From the NCBI RefSeq assembly GCF_004354915.1, contig NZ_SMSI01000001.1, forward strand, positions 868,001 through 932,000: DNA of 64,000 bases, in the 5' to 3' direction. The stretch's first letter is position 1, and the number at the start of each line of letters is the position of its first letter. The notes under the pieces are model-generated. The model worked only from the letters and a program-made list of their open reading frames with translations. It did no database searches and was not told the origin of the DNA. A program made the position numbers and the translations under genes. Source of the stretch: Pseudohoeflea suaedae (GTDB lineage Bacteria > Pseudomonadota > Alphaproteobacteria > Rhizobiales > Rhizobiaceae). This document shows positions 20,901 to 28,661 of the stretch, in pieces.

Positions 20901-22018
20901 GTCGTCTCCGGCTCATGGTCCTCGACCATTTCCGCGGAGATATCTCCGGACCCGGTCTCGTCGCCAGTCTCGTCCCTGGTCTCGTCGTCGTCTTCGAACG
21001 CCTCCTCGAGGTCGTCCTCGAACGCCTCCTCGAGGTCGTCCTCGTCCGGCTCGTCGGCCCCTTCTGGCCAGTCGTATCGATCGGCTACCGGCTCTTGCAT
21101 CGAAGTCTGGGGCGGGACTTCCGCCCAGAGCGCGTCATCCTCGAATGCATCTTCGGCGGCGGGCTGCCCGTCACCGGTGTCGTCGCTGGCGGAAATGTCC
21201 TGCGCCGCGGCAAATGGCGGGGGGAGGACCTCTTCATCCATGACCGGAGGCGGTGTGGCGGCGAGTTCTTCCCGCACCTTGTCTGCGTCGAAGGCGGCAG
21301 GCTGGGAGGCGAGGGGGACATCCGTGCTGGCGGGTTCGTCTGGTGCGTCAGTCTCGCTGGCGCCGGTATCGACCACGAAAACGAGATTGAGCGCGGGGTC
21401 GTCGGTCAGCCGTCCGATCGCTGCGGGCATTTCCCCGCGTGCGCTGTGAATCATGCGCTTGATCAGCCGGTCGCCCTGCTGCTCGACATCGCGCGCCATC
21501 TTTTTCAGGTCGCTTGCGGAAAGCTCGGCCGCCTCGAAGGATGCGGAGGCCGCGAGAAGCACGCCGGTGTCGTCGAGCACGGCAACATGGGCATCGGCTT
21601 CCTCGAAGCCGCTGATGATCTGGCGCGCGCGACCGGCCAGCCCGCCGGGATAGTCGCGCTCGGCGGAAATCAGCACCGCAGGCGCGCCGCCTGGCAGCTG
21701 GATGAGCTCTACGCGCGCGCCAACCACCTTGCGCTGGAAACCTTCGGAAACGCGGATCAGGAAATCCTGCCCGTCCTTGCGGGCCAGGCCGACCACGGCG
21801 CCCGCGATCTGCCGCCTGATGGCGGGGCGGGTGCCGATACCGTCCTCGATCAATTCGTAGATGCTGGCATAGCCGAACAGGTTCGCAGCCGGCCCGTTGG
21901 CCCAGACGATGGTCTCCAGATCCGGGCTCGCAACGACAAGGGCATCACCGCGGGCGAAGCGCTCGCGAATGTCCTTGTGCACGGCAAGATCGATGAATGG
22001 ATGACTTTCGTACTGCAT
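17906..22018 (-). CDS. cbrA: PAS-domain sensor histidine kinase, CbrA-like
   Basis: A very large hybrid-free histidine kinase (1370 residues from ATG 22018). An N-terminal PAS-like region (about 1-125) precedes a long acidic, low-complexity stretch rich in Glu, Asp, Pro and Ala. PAS-like segments are embedded near 390-500 and 890-950, and a clear PAS comes just before the kinase core (about 1010-1130). The H-box FLARVSHEIRTPLNAIIGFS has His1148; N (LLSNAIRYTPSGG), G1 (IRDTGIGM) and G2 (GDGTGLGLPL) boxes follow. No transmembrane helix is seen. In Sinorhizobium, CbrA sits beside a phasin gene and acts through DivK on CtrA and the cell cycle; the location here matches. ATG 22018 with ACAGGACAGT upstream is preferred to GTG 22078, which abuts a CtrA-type box. 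Confidence 0.88.
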   Translation of the reverse strand: MQYESHPFIDLAVHKDIRERFARGDALVVASPDLETIVWANGPAANLFGYASIYELIEDGIGTRPAIRRQIAGAVVGLARKDGQDFLIRVSEGFQRKVVGARVELIQLPGGAPAVLISAERDYPGGLAGRARQIISGFEEADAHVAVLDDTGVLLAASASFEAAELSASDLKKMARDVEQQGDRLIKRMIHSARGEMPAAIGRLTDDPALNLVFVVDTGASETDAPDEPASTDVPLASQPAAFDADKVREELAATPPPVMDEEVLPPPFAAAQDISASDDTGDGQPAAEDAFEDDALWAEVPPQTSMQEPVADRYDWPEGADEPDEDDLEEAFEDDLEEAFEDDDETRDETGDETGSGDISAEMVEDHEPETTAPEDEFTFDPDGRPVRFVWKIDRSGTFSELSSEFAEAVGPNAADILGRSFPDVARVFNLDPDHVITDLLSRRDTWSGKTVYWPIQGTGMVVPVDLAALPTYTRERRFDGFRGFGIVRIGEARDDDEAIGLALVPGPYTPVTRHSPPAIKDTPEDLADELARSEAETTSEEAVAESPRDDGPAQPVAELPATGASGDDLDATDEPTGSWDDVAAPSDEDDTPGSDDEPATVEEPKDDPFQGEKPAITFTPDPVRPESDKVIHLETRRAKARETLTPLEQAAFREIGEKLGLSLEAFRPPEAAEEPIADGADDEPETVTTLKSELPVDRLDETSSSRRLQEPEEVSALFDNVDGPASDDAEDVVESSEEPSAEAGFEAADAAEQGTETRADDGAGDETAPEMAELDDEDRDAVESASRNWDVPEVDEPRAEEADVFDEPDPASEYADEDLDPLEAHDGEEEEIEAGEPESASRQPHFGLPPRNAIASGMTEDVIDMIPAALLVHAGDDLIHGNPAFFGLTGYSSLSDLDEAGGLDMLLTSDEETGAMQMRHSDGELAPVIARLRSINWHDSQALLLSLALKDPMIPVAVPEDGPEAEAVDDAPQDSVAELPAEDAAIDEEADARLTALEIEVRELRSILETATDGVVIIGDDNRIRSMNGSAHVLFGYDDSETIGQPFAMLFAHESQRAVMDYLSGLAENGVSSVLNDGREVIGREANGGLSPLFMTIGRLSGSNGYCAVLRDITQWKRSEEELREAKRAAETANSHKSDFLARVSHEIRTPLNAIIGFSEMMVEERFGPIGSPRYLEYANDIGNSGKHVLDIVNDLLDISKIEAGEIDLDFDAVMLNDQLAECVSMLQPLANSQRVIIRTSLSATLPDVVADTRSVKQIALNLLSNAIRYTPSGGQIVVSTAYELNGNVVIRIRDTGIGMTRKELEQAMKPFGQVGPTPRKRGDGTGLGLPLTKAMVEANRAMFDIVSAPKEGTLVTITFPSQRVLAD

Positions 22019-22080
22019 ACTGTCCTGTACCCGAGTCGCCGGCAATCGTGTGCTCCGCGTTCGGGCCAGCAGAGTCACAG

Positions 22081-22095
22081 TTAACGCCTCATTAA
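22081..22095 (-). promoter_or_regulatory. CtrA-type box upstream of cbrA
   Basis: TTAA-CGCCTCA-TTAA is an exact match to the CtrA consensus TTAA-N7-TTAA. It lies 63 bases upstream of the chosen cbrA start. Two GANTC (CcrM methylation) sites, at 22033-22037 and 22072-22076, lie between it and the start codon. Function is inferred from the consensus. Confidence 0.6.
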
Positions 22096-22168
22096 TAGCT
22101 GGGACGCCTTTTCCGGTCTAGCAAGGCCTTGCGCCGTGGAGGATCAATGTCAATTTGAGGTTAACGTA

Positions 22169-22229
22169 TTGTGCAGTGCACAAAAATTCTTGCGGAGATG
22201 TTGCAATGCACAATAATCGGTGCTATATA
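22169..22229 (+). promoter_or_regulatory. phasin promoter with operator-like dyads
   Basis: A -35 TTGCAA (22201-22206) and -10 TATATA (22224-22229) with 17-bp spacing give a good sigma-70 promoter 60 bases ahead of the phasin start. The perfect palindrome TTGTGCA-G-TGCACAA lies at 22169-22183, and a second copy with one intact half-site (TTGCAATGCACAA, 22201-22213) overlaps the -35. This arrangement fits repression by a PhaR/AniA-type polyester-responsive regulator, which is inferred. Confidence 0.65.
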
Positions 22230-22291
22230 GGCTGCAGAAGCGGATGGGAACGCGTTTTTCCGAACCGCACAACGTTACCGAGGAGAATGAA

Positions 22292-22756
22292 ATGGCTACT
22301 ACCAAGAAGCAGGCAGAAATGTTTCAGTTCCCGGCTTTCGACGTCAGCAAGATGTCCGAAACTTACCGTGATTATGCCGAGAAGGCCATGGCGCAGTCGA
22401 AGGAAAACTACGCCAAGATGAAGGAAACCGCCGAAGGCGCGACCAAGACCATGGAAGCGACCCTCGAGAAGGCCCAGGCCGGTACCGTCGAACTCAGCCT
22501 CAAGGGCATCGACGCCATCCGTGTCAGCACCGACAATTCGCTGTCGCATCTCGAAGCCCTGCTCGGCGTCAAGTCGATGGCCGAAATGATCGAGCTGCAG
22601 AGCACCTTCTTCCGCAAGCAGGCCGACCTGATGGTCGACCAGACCAAGGCCATGCAGGAAGCAGCCCGCAAGCTCGCCGAAGACGTGTCGAAGCCGACCC
22701 GGGACGCAACCGAGAAGGCGATGAGCGAAGTGGAAGCCAAGGTCAAGGCTGCCTGA
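22292..22756 (+). CDS. phasin (polyhydroxyalkanoate granule protein)
   Basis: A 154-residue, largely helical protein of the phasin family (Phasin_2). After a polar start comes FQFPAFDVSKMSETYRDYAE, then long amphipathic heptad-like helices with the typical segment EMIELQSTFFRKQADLMVDQ and a lysine/alanine-rich end. Phasins coat intracellular PHB granules and control their number and size. ATG 22292 follows AGGAGAATGAA; an in-frame upstream ATG at 22220 lies before the -10 element and is rejected. The gene is monocistronic with its own terminator. Neighbouring aacS supports a PHB role. The symbol phaP1 is used in Sinorhizobium. Confidence 0.9.
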   Translation: MATTKKQAEMFQFPAFDVSKMSETYRDYAEKAMAQSKENYAKMKETAEGATKTMEATLEKAQAGTVELSLKGIDAIRVSTDNSLSHLEALLGVKSMAEMIELQSTFFRKQADLMVDQTKAMQEAARKLAEDVSKPTRDATEKAMSEVEAKVKAA

Positions 22757-22790
22757 TCCGTTTTCGGATCGCTCACTACCGCACTGAAGA

Positions 22791-22815
22791 GGCCGGGTTC
22801 GCCCCGGCCTTTTTC
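22791..22815 (+). terminator. intrinsic terminator of the phasin gene
   Basis: The GGCCGGG-TTCG-CCCCGGCC hairpin followed by TTTTT lies 35 bases after the phasin stop. Confidence 0.85.
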
Positions 22816-22963
22816 ATGTCCGCAATCATCCGGGCGGCATGGAAAGGGGAAGAGCTTCGGATGTCTCTTTGTCAAAACCCTGCCGACCCCTCTTGCAAAA
22901 GCGGCATGAGGAAAGTATTTGAGCGGCAGTTGGAACGAAGCGCCCGCGCGGCGCTCGTCCTGT

Positions 22964-23040
22964 GCGATTGTAGCTCAGTTGGTTAGAGCGCCGGATTGTG
23001 GATCCGGAGGTCGCTGGTTCGAACCCAGCCAATCGTACCA
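22964..23040 (+). tRNA. tRNA-His (anticodon GTG)
   Basis: A complete 77-nt cloverleaf: acceptor GCGATTG/CAATCGT, D-arm GCTC/GAGC, anticodon stem CCGGA/TCCGG with loop TTGTGGA (anticodon GTG), T-arm GCTGG/CCAGC with TTCGAAC, and encoded CCA. The discriminator is A73 and the first pair is G1:U72. The genomic base before position 1 is T, so no templated G-1 exists. Both traits are those of the divergent alphaproteobacterial tRNA-His. Confidence 0.97.
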
Positions 23041-23130
23041 CCCATTTTTCTCGACAAACTGAACATGTGCATGAACCGGCAAGCCACGGTGGCAGGTCCT
23101 TGCCGTCCGCAGTGGGGCCTGTCCCTGCCG

Positions 23131-23367
23131 TCAGAACGCCTTGAACGTCAATGTCGTCTGGGTGCGCTCGATGCCGTTGATCGAGTGGATGTTCTCCGCA
23201 ACGAAATGGCCGATATCCACATCGTCGCTGACATAGAACTTGGCGAGCAGGTCGAACGGACCGCTGACGGAGTAGACTTCGGAGGCGATTTCCCGATTGG
23301 CCAGTTCCTCGGCGACCGAATAGGCCTTGCCGAGTTCGCAGCGAAATTCGACGAAGAAACATTGCAT
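23131..23367 (-). CDS. stand-alone Lrp/AsnC-type effector-binding (RAM) domain protein
   Basis: A 78-residue protein that is essentially one ACT-like RAM domain: the opening beta strand (CFFVEFRCELGKAYSVAEEL), then the conserved VYSVSGPFDLLAKFYV turn and a C-terminal GIERTQTTLTF strand. It has no helix-turn-helix, so it cannot bind DNA the way full Lrp proteins do. Such single-domain proteins form Lrp-like oligomers and bind amino acids; a regulatory or sensing role is inferred. It is monocistronic. Confidence 0.85.
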   Translation of the reverse strand: MQCFFVEFRCELGKAYSVAEELANREIASEVYSVSGPFDLLAKFYVSDDVDIGHFVAENIHSINGIERTQTTLTFKAF

Positions 23368-23470
23368 GGAAACCGTCCTGCTTCGTTGGGCGCCCGGCGG
23401 GCGCTTGTTCGCAATTCAGGTTCCCCTTCTAAGGCAAGCGGGCGCGCCCTGCCAATAGCCGTCGCGGGAA

Positions 23471-23494
23471 ATGCCGCCGCCTATTCGGCGGCAT
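23471..23494 (-). terminator. hairpin overlapping the RND gene stop
   Basis: ATGCCGCCG (23471-23479) pairs perfectly with CGGCGGCAT (23486-23494) around the stop codon of the efflux gene. Only three T residues follow on the minus strand, so it is a weak intrinsic terminator or an mRNA-stabilising end. Confidence 0.5.
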
Positions 23495-26400
23495 CCCTCG
23501 AAACGATCAGGCGCGGGCCGCGCTGTTCGCCGGCCTCGATCCGGGCTAGGCGCTCCCTGAGTTCGCCGATCTCCTCGGCATTGGCCGAGACAGTGGCACC
23601 GAGATCTTCTTCTTCCGGTTCCTCTTCCGTCGGGCCGACGAAGCGGGAGAAGATCCGCCCCAGAAGTCCCGAGAGGTCGTCCATGATCAGGAAGAAGGAC
23701 GGCACCACGATCAGGCTTAACACGGTGGAGACGATGATGCCGCCGATAACCGCCACGGCCATGGGCGAGCGGAACGAACCGCCTTCGCCAACGCCGAGCG
23801 CGGAGGGCAGCATGCCCGCCGACATCGCGATGGACGTCATCACGATGGGCTGCGCGCGCTTCTGGCAGGCCTCGATCATCGCGGGCATCCGGTCCATCCC
23901 GCCACGAACCATCTCGATGGCGAAATCGACGAGCAGGATCGCGTTCTTTGTCACGATACCCATCAGCATCAGGATGCCGATCAGCACCGGCATGGAAACC
24001 GAGTAGCCCGTGAGAATGAGGCCGGCCGCCACGCCGCCGATCGCGAGCGGCAGCGAGAACAGGATGGTGAACGGCTGGATCACGTCCTTGAAGAGCAGGA
24101 TCAGCACCGTCAGCACCAGAAGCAGGCCCATCAGCATGGCATTGCGGAAACTGGCCAGAAGTTCGGCCTGCACCTCCGCATCGCCGCTTTCCAGTACGCT
24201 GACGGAGGCGGGAAGATCGGTGGTGTTGACGATCTCCATGAAGTTCTTCTTCGCCGTCTCGAGAGCGACGCCGATCGGAAGGCTGGCGCCGATTGTCGCC
24301 TGGCGCTGCCGGTCGAAGCGGTTGATGGTGCTCGGTCCCTGGGTGATCTCGATATCGGCCACGGATTTCAGCGGTACGCGCTCGCCGGAAGATGTCGTGA
24401 CCTTGAGATTGGCGATACGGTCGAGATCGCTGCGATAGTCACGATCGAGCTGGACGCGGATCGGCACCTGGCGGTCGTCGAGCGAGATCTTGGCAAGCGC
24501 GGAATCGGCGTCACCAATGGTTGCCACGCGGACGGTTTCGGCGATCTGGTTGGTCGTCACGCCGAGGCGCGCGGCTTCGTCGTTCTTCGGCCGCACCTGG
24601 ATCTCGGGCCGGGGCAGGGCGCCCGAGACGCTGACGCCGGTCATCGATCGGTCCTGGCGCAGCCTGGGTTCGAGCAGCGCGACCGCCCGTTCGATGTCGG
24701 CCTCGTTGTTCGAGACCACATTGTAGGAGATATCGCGCTCGCCACGGTCATTGAGCTTGTAGGCGCGCACGTCGGGAATGGCAGCCAGCTTGTCGAAGAC
24801 TTCGACCTCGATTGCCGCCTGGGATTTGACACGCCCGTTTTCGGTCATGCGCGGCAAGATGTAATGGACGAGCGGTACGTTGTCGACGAACCCGTTGACG
24901 AGGGTCTTGAGCATCGAATGCTCTTTCTTCTGCAGCAGGACCGCGATCGATGCCCGGCGGATGTCCATCTCGCCCCGCGGCGAGCTGCCGCCGAGGATGA
25001 AGACATTCTCCACGCCCGGGATCGGGACAATCAGCTCGCGCATCTTCTCGGTGGTCCGGTCGGTATCCGCAAGCGTCGCGCCGGGCGGCAGCTCCACGCT
25101 GACCGAGATGCGCGAGACGTCGTCGGGCGGCAGGAAGGAGCCGGGGATCTGCGCCATGAAGTAGATCGCCACACCGAGGGACGCAAAGGCGACCAGGAGC
25201 GTCGAATAGCGCCAGCGCAGCGTATGCTGGATGAGGTTGGTATAGCCCCTCATGATCGGCCCGTTCTGCTCGCCTTCCTCATGGGCGTCGCTTGTGCGCA
25301 TCAGATAGGCTGCCATCATCGGCGTGATCAGACGTGCGACCAGCAGTGAGAAAAGCACCGCGAAGGCCACCGTCAGGCCGAACTGCACGAAATACTGGCC
25401 CGGAATGCCCGGCATGAAGGAAACCGGAACGAACACGGCGATGATCGTGAAAGTGGTGGCGATCACCGCAAGGCCGATTTCGTCTGCCGCATCGATCGCC
25501 GCGCGATAGGGCGACTTGCCCATCTTGATATGCCGCGAAATGTTCTCGATCTCCACGATCGCGTCATCGACGAGAATACCGGTCGACAGCGTGATGGCGA
25601 GCAGGCTCACCAGGTTGAGTGAGAAGCCGAGCAATTCCATGATGTAGAAGGTCGGGATGGCCGACAGCGGCAGGGCCACGGCAGCGATCAGCGTCGCGCG
25701 CCAGTTTCTCAGGAACAGGAAGACCACGAGAACGGCGAGGAGCGCGCCTTCCACCAGCGTGTGGAGAGCGGATTCGTAGTTGCCATAGGTGAAGAAGACG
25801 GTGTCGTCGACCGGAACGATTTCCACATCGGGATATTTCGCACGGATCTCGTCGAGTTTCTCGGTCACGGCCTCGTCGACGGTGACCTCGCTGGCGCCCT
25901 TGGCGCGGAAAACCGCGAAGGCAACCAGCTGATCGCCGTTATAGCGGGCGAAAGAGCGAAGCTCCTCATAGCTGTCGCTCACTGTGCCGAGCTCGGACAG
26001 GCGGACGAAGCGGCCGTTCGGAAGCGAGATCGTGCGGTTGGCGAGATCTTCGGGACTTGAAGCGTCCCCCAGCGTCCGGATGGTCTGTTCCCGCTCGCCG
26101 ATCTCGCCGCGGCCGCCGCCCAGATTGGCGTTGGTCGCGCGCAGCTGCTGGTTCACCTGGCTGGCCGTGATGCCGTAGCTGTCGAGACGGGCCGGATCGA
26201 GTGCCACCATGACTTCCCGGTCGGCACCGCCATAGCGGTCGATTTTGCCCACTCCCTCGGCCCCCTGAAGGGCGCGCTTGATCGTATCATCGACGAACCA
26301 GGAAGCCTCTTCCAGCGTCATCCCGGGCGCATGAACGGCATAGGTCAGGATAGCCTGGCCTTCGACATTGACGCGCGTGACGATCGGTTCTTCCACATCA

Positions 26401-26762
26401 GCCGGCAGGTCGCCACGGATCTGGTCGATCTTGTCCTTGACGTCCTGCACTGCTTGATCCGTGGGCACTTCCATCTTGAACAGGACATTGGTCTGCGACA
26501 GGCCGTCGGAGACTGTCGAGATGATGTCGTCGACACCGGTGATGGAAGAGACCGCGTCCTCGACTTCCTTGGTCACCTGCGCTTCGAGCTCCGACGGTGC
26601 GGCGCCCGGCTGCGTGACCGCGATGGAAACGAGCGGGATGTCGATATTCGGAAAGCGCGTGATCGGCAGCGAGAAGAAGGACTGAATTCCGAGCACGATG
26701 AGCAGCACAAAGGCGAGCAGCGGCGCGATCGGGTTACGAATGGACCAGGCGGAAAAGTTCAT
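23481..26762 (-). CDS. RND efflux transporter, inner-membrane pump subunit
   Basis: A 1093-residue AcrB/MexB-superfamily proton antiporter: short cytoplasmic N-terminus, TM1 near residue 12, two large periplasmic loops and twelve membrane helices. The proton-relay aspartates lie in ILVDDAIVEIENISRH (TM4). The duplicated second half ends in the usual PIVMTSIAMSAGMLP and VPSFFLIMDD segments. The C-terminus extends about 50 residues past the family norm with an acidic part (EEEPEEED) and a short coiled-coil-like helix (EEIGELRERLARIEAGEQRG). It is co-transcribed with the adaptor 11 bases upstream and the TetR gene; no outer-membrane channel gene is present. The sequence type suggests multidrug or lipophilic-compound export rather than metal export. 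Confidence 0.93.
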   Translation of the reverse strand: MNFSAWSIRNPIAPLLAFVLLIVLGIQSFFSLPITRFPNIDIPLVSIAVTQPGAAPSELEAQVTKEVEDAVSSITGVDDIISTVSDGLSQTNVLFKMEVPTDQAVQDVKDKIDQIRGDLPADVEEPIVTRVNVEGQAILTYAVHAPGMTLEEASWFVDDTIKRALQGAEGVGKIDRYGGADREVMVALDPARLDSYGITASQVNQQLRATNANLGGGRGEIGEREQTIRTLGDASSPEDLANRTISLPNGRFVRLSELGTVSDSYEELRSFARYNGDQLVAFAVFRAKGASEVTVDEAVTEKLDEIRAKYPDVEIVPVDDTVFFTYGNYESALHTLVEGALLAVLVVFLFLRNWRATLIAAVALPLSAIPTFYIMELLGFSLNLVSLLAITLSTGILVDDAIVEIENISRHIKMGKSPYRAAIDAADEIGLAVIATTFTIIAVFVPVSFMPGIPGQYFVQFGLTVAFAVLFSLLVARLITPMMAAYLMRTSDAHEEGEQNGPIMRGYTNLIQHTLRWRYSTLLVAFASLGVAIYFMAQIPGSFLPPDDVSRISVSVELPPGATLADTDRTTEKMRELIVPIPGVENVFILGGSSPRGEMDIRRASIAVLLQKKEHSMLKTLVNGFVDNVPLVHYILPRMTENGRVKSQAAIEVEVFDKLAAIPDVRAYKLNDRGERDISYNVVSNNEADIERAVALLEPRLRQDRSMTGVSVSGALPRPEIQVRPKNDEAARLGVTTNQIAETVRVATIGDADSALAKISLDDRQVPIRVQLDRDYRSDLDRIANLKVTTSSGERVPLKSVADIEITQGPSTINRFDRQRQATIGASLPIGVALETAKKNFMEIVNTTDLPASVSVLESGDAEVQAELLASFRNAMLMGLLLVLTVLILLFKDVIQPFTILFSLPLAIGGVAAGLILTGYSVSMPVLIGILMLMGIVTKNAILLVDFAIEMVRGGMDRMPAMIEACQKRAQPIVMTSIAMSAGMLPSALGVGEGGSFRSPMAVAVIGGIIVSTVLSLIVVPSFFLIMDDLSGLLGRIFSRFVGPTEEEPEEEDLGATVSANAEEIGELRERLARIEAGEQRGPRLIVSRDAAE

Positions 26763-26773
26763 CTCGGTTTCTC

Positions 26774-27964
26774 CTAGTCGGCGATCGCCGCTGTGGTTTC
26801 AGGGTCGCCCCCGACAACTGGATTGATCCGGTCGCCGTCACGCACGAAGGCGCCGGCCTTGGCCACGATCAGGTCGCCCGCCGACAATCCGTCGACGATC
26901 TCGATACGGTCGCCATCGCGAATGCCGGTTTCGACCTCCGTCCGGTGTGTCTGGCCGTTTGTGATGAGGAGAACGCTGTCGCCGTCGCGCGACAGGCTGA
27001 CAGAGGTTACCGGCACGGTCACGCCTTCGCGTTTGGCTGCAATGATCTCGGCTTCGGCAAAAAGGCCGGCCTTGAGACGATCCGAATTGTCGAAGTTGAT
27101 GCGCACGGTACCGAGCCGCGAGGTGGTGCTGAGCGTCGGCTCCACGAGACGAACGGTGCCGGTGCGCGGATCCTTCAGGCCGGAAACCTGGATATCGGCC
27201 TTCATGCCGGGCTCGATGCGCAGGAGGTCCGTTTCGGAGACATCGGCTCTCAGTTCGAGCCTGCCGTCGCGGATCATCGTGAACATCGCGCCGGCGGAAG
27301 CGCTGGCGATGGTGCCGACCTTGGCAGCCCGTGCGGTGATCACGCCATCCGCCGGAGCCTTCACTTCCGTGCGGGCAAGCTTCAGATCGATGTCCTTGAT
27401 CTGGGCCTCGACGACATCGATGTCGGCTTGTCCGACCTTGATCGATTCCTCGACGGAGCGAACCTTGGCGCGACCGGCCACGGCCTTCGCTTCGGCCTGT
27501 TCCGCCTGAACGGTCGAGAAGGTGCCCTTTGCTGCCAGCTGCCTGGCGCGCTCGGCCGTCTTTTCGAGTTCGTTGGTATTGGCCTCGACCTCCACCTTCT
27601 GCGCTTCGAGCTGGGCGAGCCCGGCTTCCGCCTTGGCCTTGTTGGCGGCGAGCTGGCTCTTCTGCAGGATCAGCTGATCGTCGGAAAGCCGCGCAAGCAC
27701 GTCCCCCTTCTTAACGGTGTCGCCGATGGCAGCCAGAAGTTCGTCGATCGCCAGGCCCTCGACCTGAGGCTGGACGAGGATTTCCTCCTGCGCGGCGATC
27801 AGGCCGCTCACGAGAATGCGGTCGACGACCTGGCTCGTCTCGGCCCGCACCGCGATGATGGGAGGGGCGAGATTTGTCTTGGCGCTGTCCGCGGCTTCTT
27901 CCGCCGCCATTGCGGAGAAGGAAACGAGTGAAAGTGCGGCTGCGAAGAGTGCTGTCCGTTTCAT
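26774..27964 (-). CDS. RND efflux periplasmic adaptor (membrane fusion protein)
   Basis: A 396-residue adaptor with a Sec signal peptide (MKRTALFAAALSLVSFSAMA). Lipoyl, alpha-hairpin and beta-barrel segments follow in order: DELLAAIGDTVKKGDVLARL, a long helical hairpin around residues 95-180, then VKAPADGVITARAAKVGTIA and the barrel LRADVSETDLLRIEPGM. No N-terminal lipobox cysteine is present, so it is not a lipoprotein. It bridges the RND pump to an outer-membrane channel encoded elsewhere. Its start overlaps the tetR stop (ATGA), and the pump gene follows after 11 bases. Confidence 0.93.
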   Translation of the reverse strand: MKRTALFAAALSLVSFSAMAAEEAADSAKTNLAPPIIAVRAETSQVVDRILVSGLIAAQEEILVQPQVEGLAIDELLAAIGDTVKKGDVLARLSDDQLILQKSQLAANKAKAEAGLAQLEAQKVEVEANTNELEKTAERARQLAAKGTFSTVQAEQAEAKAVAGRAKVRSVEESIKVGQADIDVVEAQIKDIDLKLARTEVKAPADGVITARAAKVGTIASASAGAMFTMIRDGRLELRADVSETDLLRIEPGMKADIQVSGLKDPRTGTVRLVEPTLSTTSRLGTVRINFDNSDRLKAGLFAEAEIIAAKREGVTVPVTSVSLSRDGDSVLLITNGQTHRTEVETGIRDGDRIEIVDGLSAGDLIVAKAGAFVRDGDRINPVVGGDPETTAAIAD

Positions 27965-28599
27965 TGGGAAAGAACCTGTTCGTCGGATGTGGTGGTTGCA
28001 GAGGCCTCGAAGGCCATGCGCAAGGTTTTGAAGACGAGCTGGCCGAGCGCCTTGTCGTCTGCCTGGTCCGTCTTGAGCGAGCCGTAGCGGCGTTGGGCAA
28101 AGCCGTGGACCATGAGCATGATTAGCTGCGCATGCTGTTCGTAGCGCTCGAGATCGGCGGGAGAGCTTCCGCCATGGATACGCACCAGCGCATTGACGAA
28201 CTTCTTGCGGATCATCCGTTCCATCGTTCGCTTCACCGCCGCGATCTCAGGCACGCGGAAGGAGGCTGCCTGCATCTCGGTCCACAAGGCGGCTTCCTCG
28301 TTCGAAAGATTCTCGATCCGGTCGCTCAACTTGGCGAGAAAGACTTCGCGTGGATTTTCAGCGGTCTCGATCTCGGCGAATTCGGCATCCAGGCAATTCA
28401 TGTCGAACTGGATCATCGCCTGGATGATGGCATTCTTGGACGGAAAGTAGCGATAGAAGTTGCCGACGCTCATCTGCGCGCCTTGCGCCAGATCCTGCAT
28501 CGAGGCGCCGTCGAAGCCCTTCGAGGCGAAGACGGACTTCACCGCGATCAGGATCCCGAGGACCTTCTGGTTGGAAAAATCGATAGTTGGCGCATCCAT
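27961..28599 (-). CDS. TetR-family transcriptional regulator
   Basis: A TetR repressor (212 residues from ATG 28599) with the N-terminal helix-turn-helix at about residues 12-57: AVKSVFASKGFDGASMQDLA, then MSVGNFYRYFPSKNAIIQAM. The C-terminal ligand domain is not assigned. It heads the efflux operon and overlaps the adaptor gene by four bases, so it most likely represses its own operon until a pump substrate binds. The frame is open to 28671, but that ATG lies inside a palindrome that looks like the operator. ATG 28599, with GGAAG upstream, is chosen with moderate confidence. Confidence 0.85.
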   Translation of the reverse strand: MDAPTIDFSNQKVLGILIAVKSVFASKGFDGASMQDLAQGAQMSVGNFYRYFPSKNAIIQAMIQFDMNCLDAEFAEIETAENPREVFLAKLSDRIENLSNEEAALWTEMQAASFRVPEIAAVKRTMERMIRKKFVNALVRIHGGSSPADLERYEQHAQLIMLMVHGFAQRRYGSLKTDQADDKALGQLVFKTLRMAFEASATTTSDEQVLSQ

Positions 28600-28661
28600 G
28601 GTGGCGTCAGCTTCCCCAAATTCGGAGTGAACAGGCACGTGGTATTGCATCGCAATATAGT

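Noticed and set aside
20117-22084. 655-residue plus-strand open frame opposite cbrA
   Set aside because: It mirrors the codon bias of the acidic cbrA region and shows no domain or start signal; the kinase motifs on the other strand are unambiguous.
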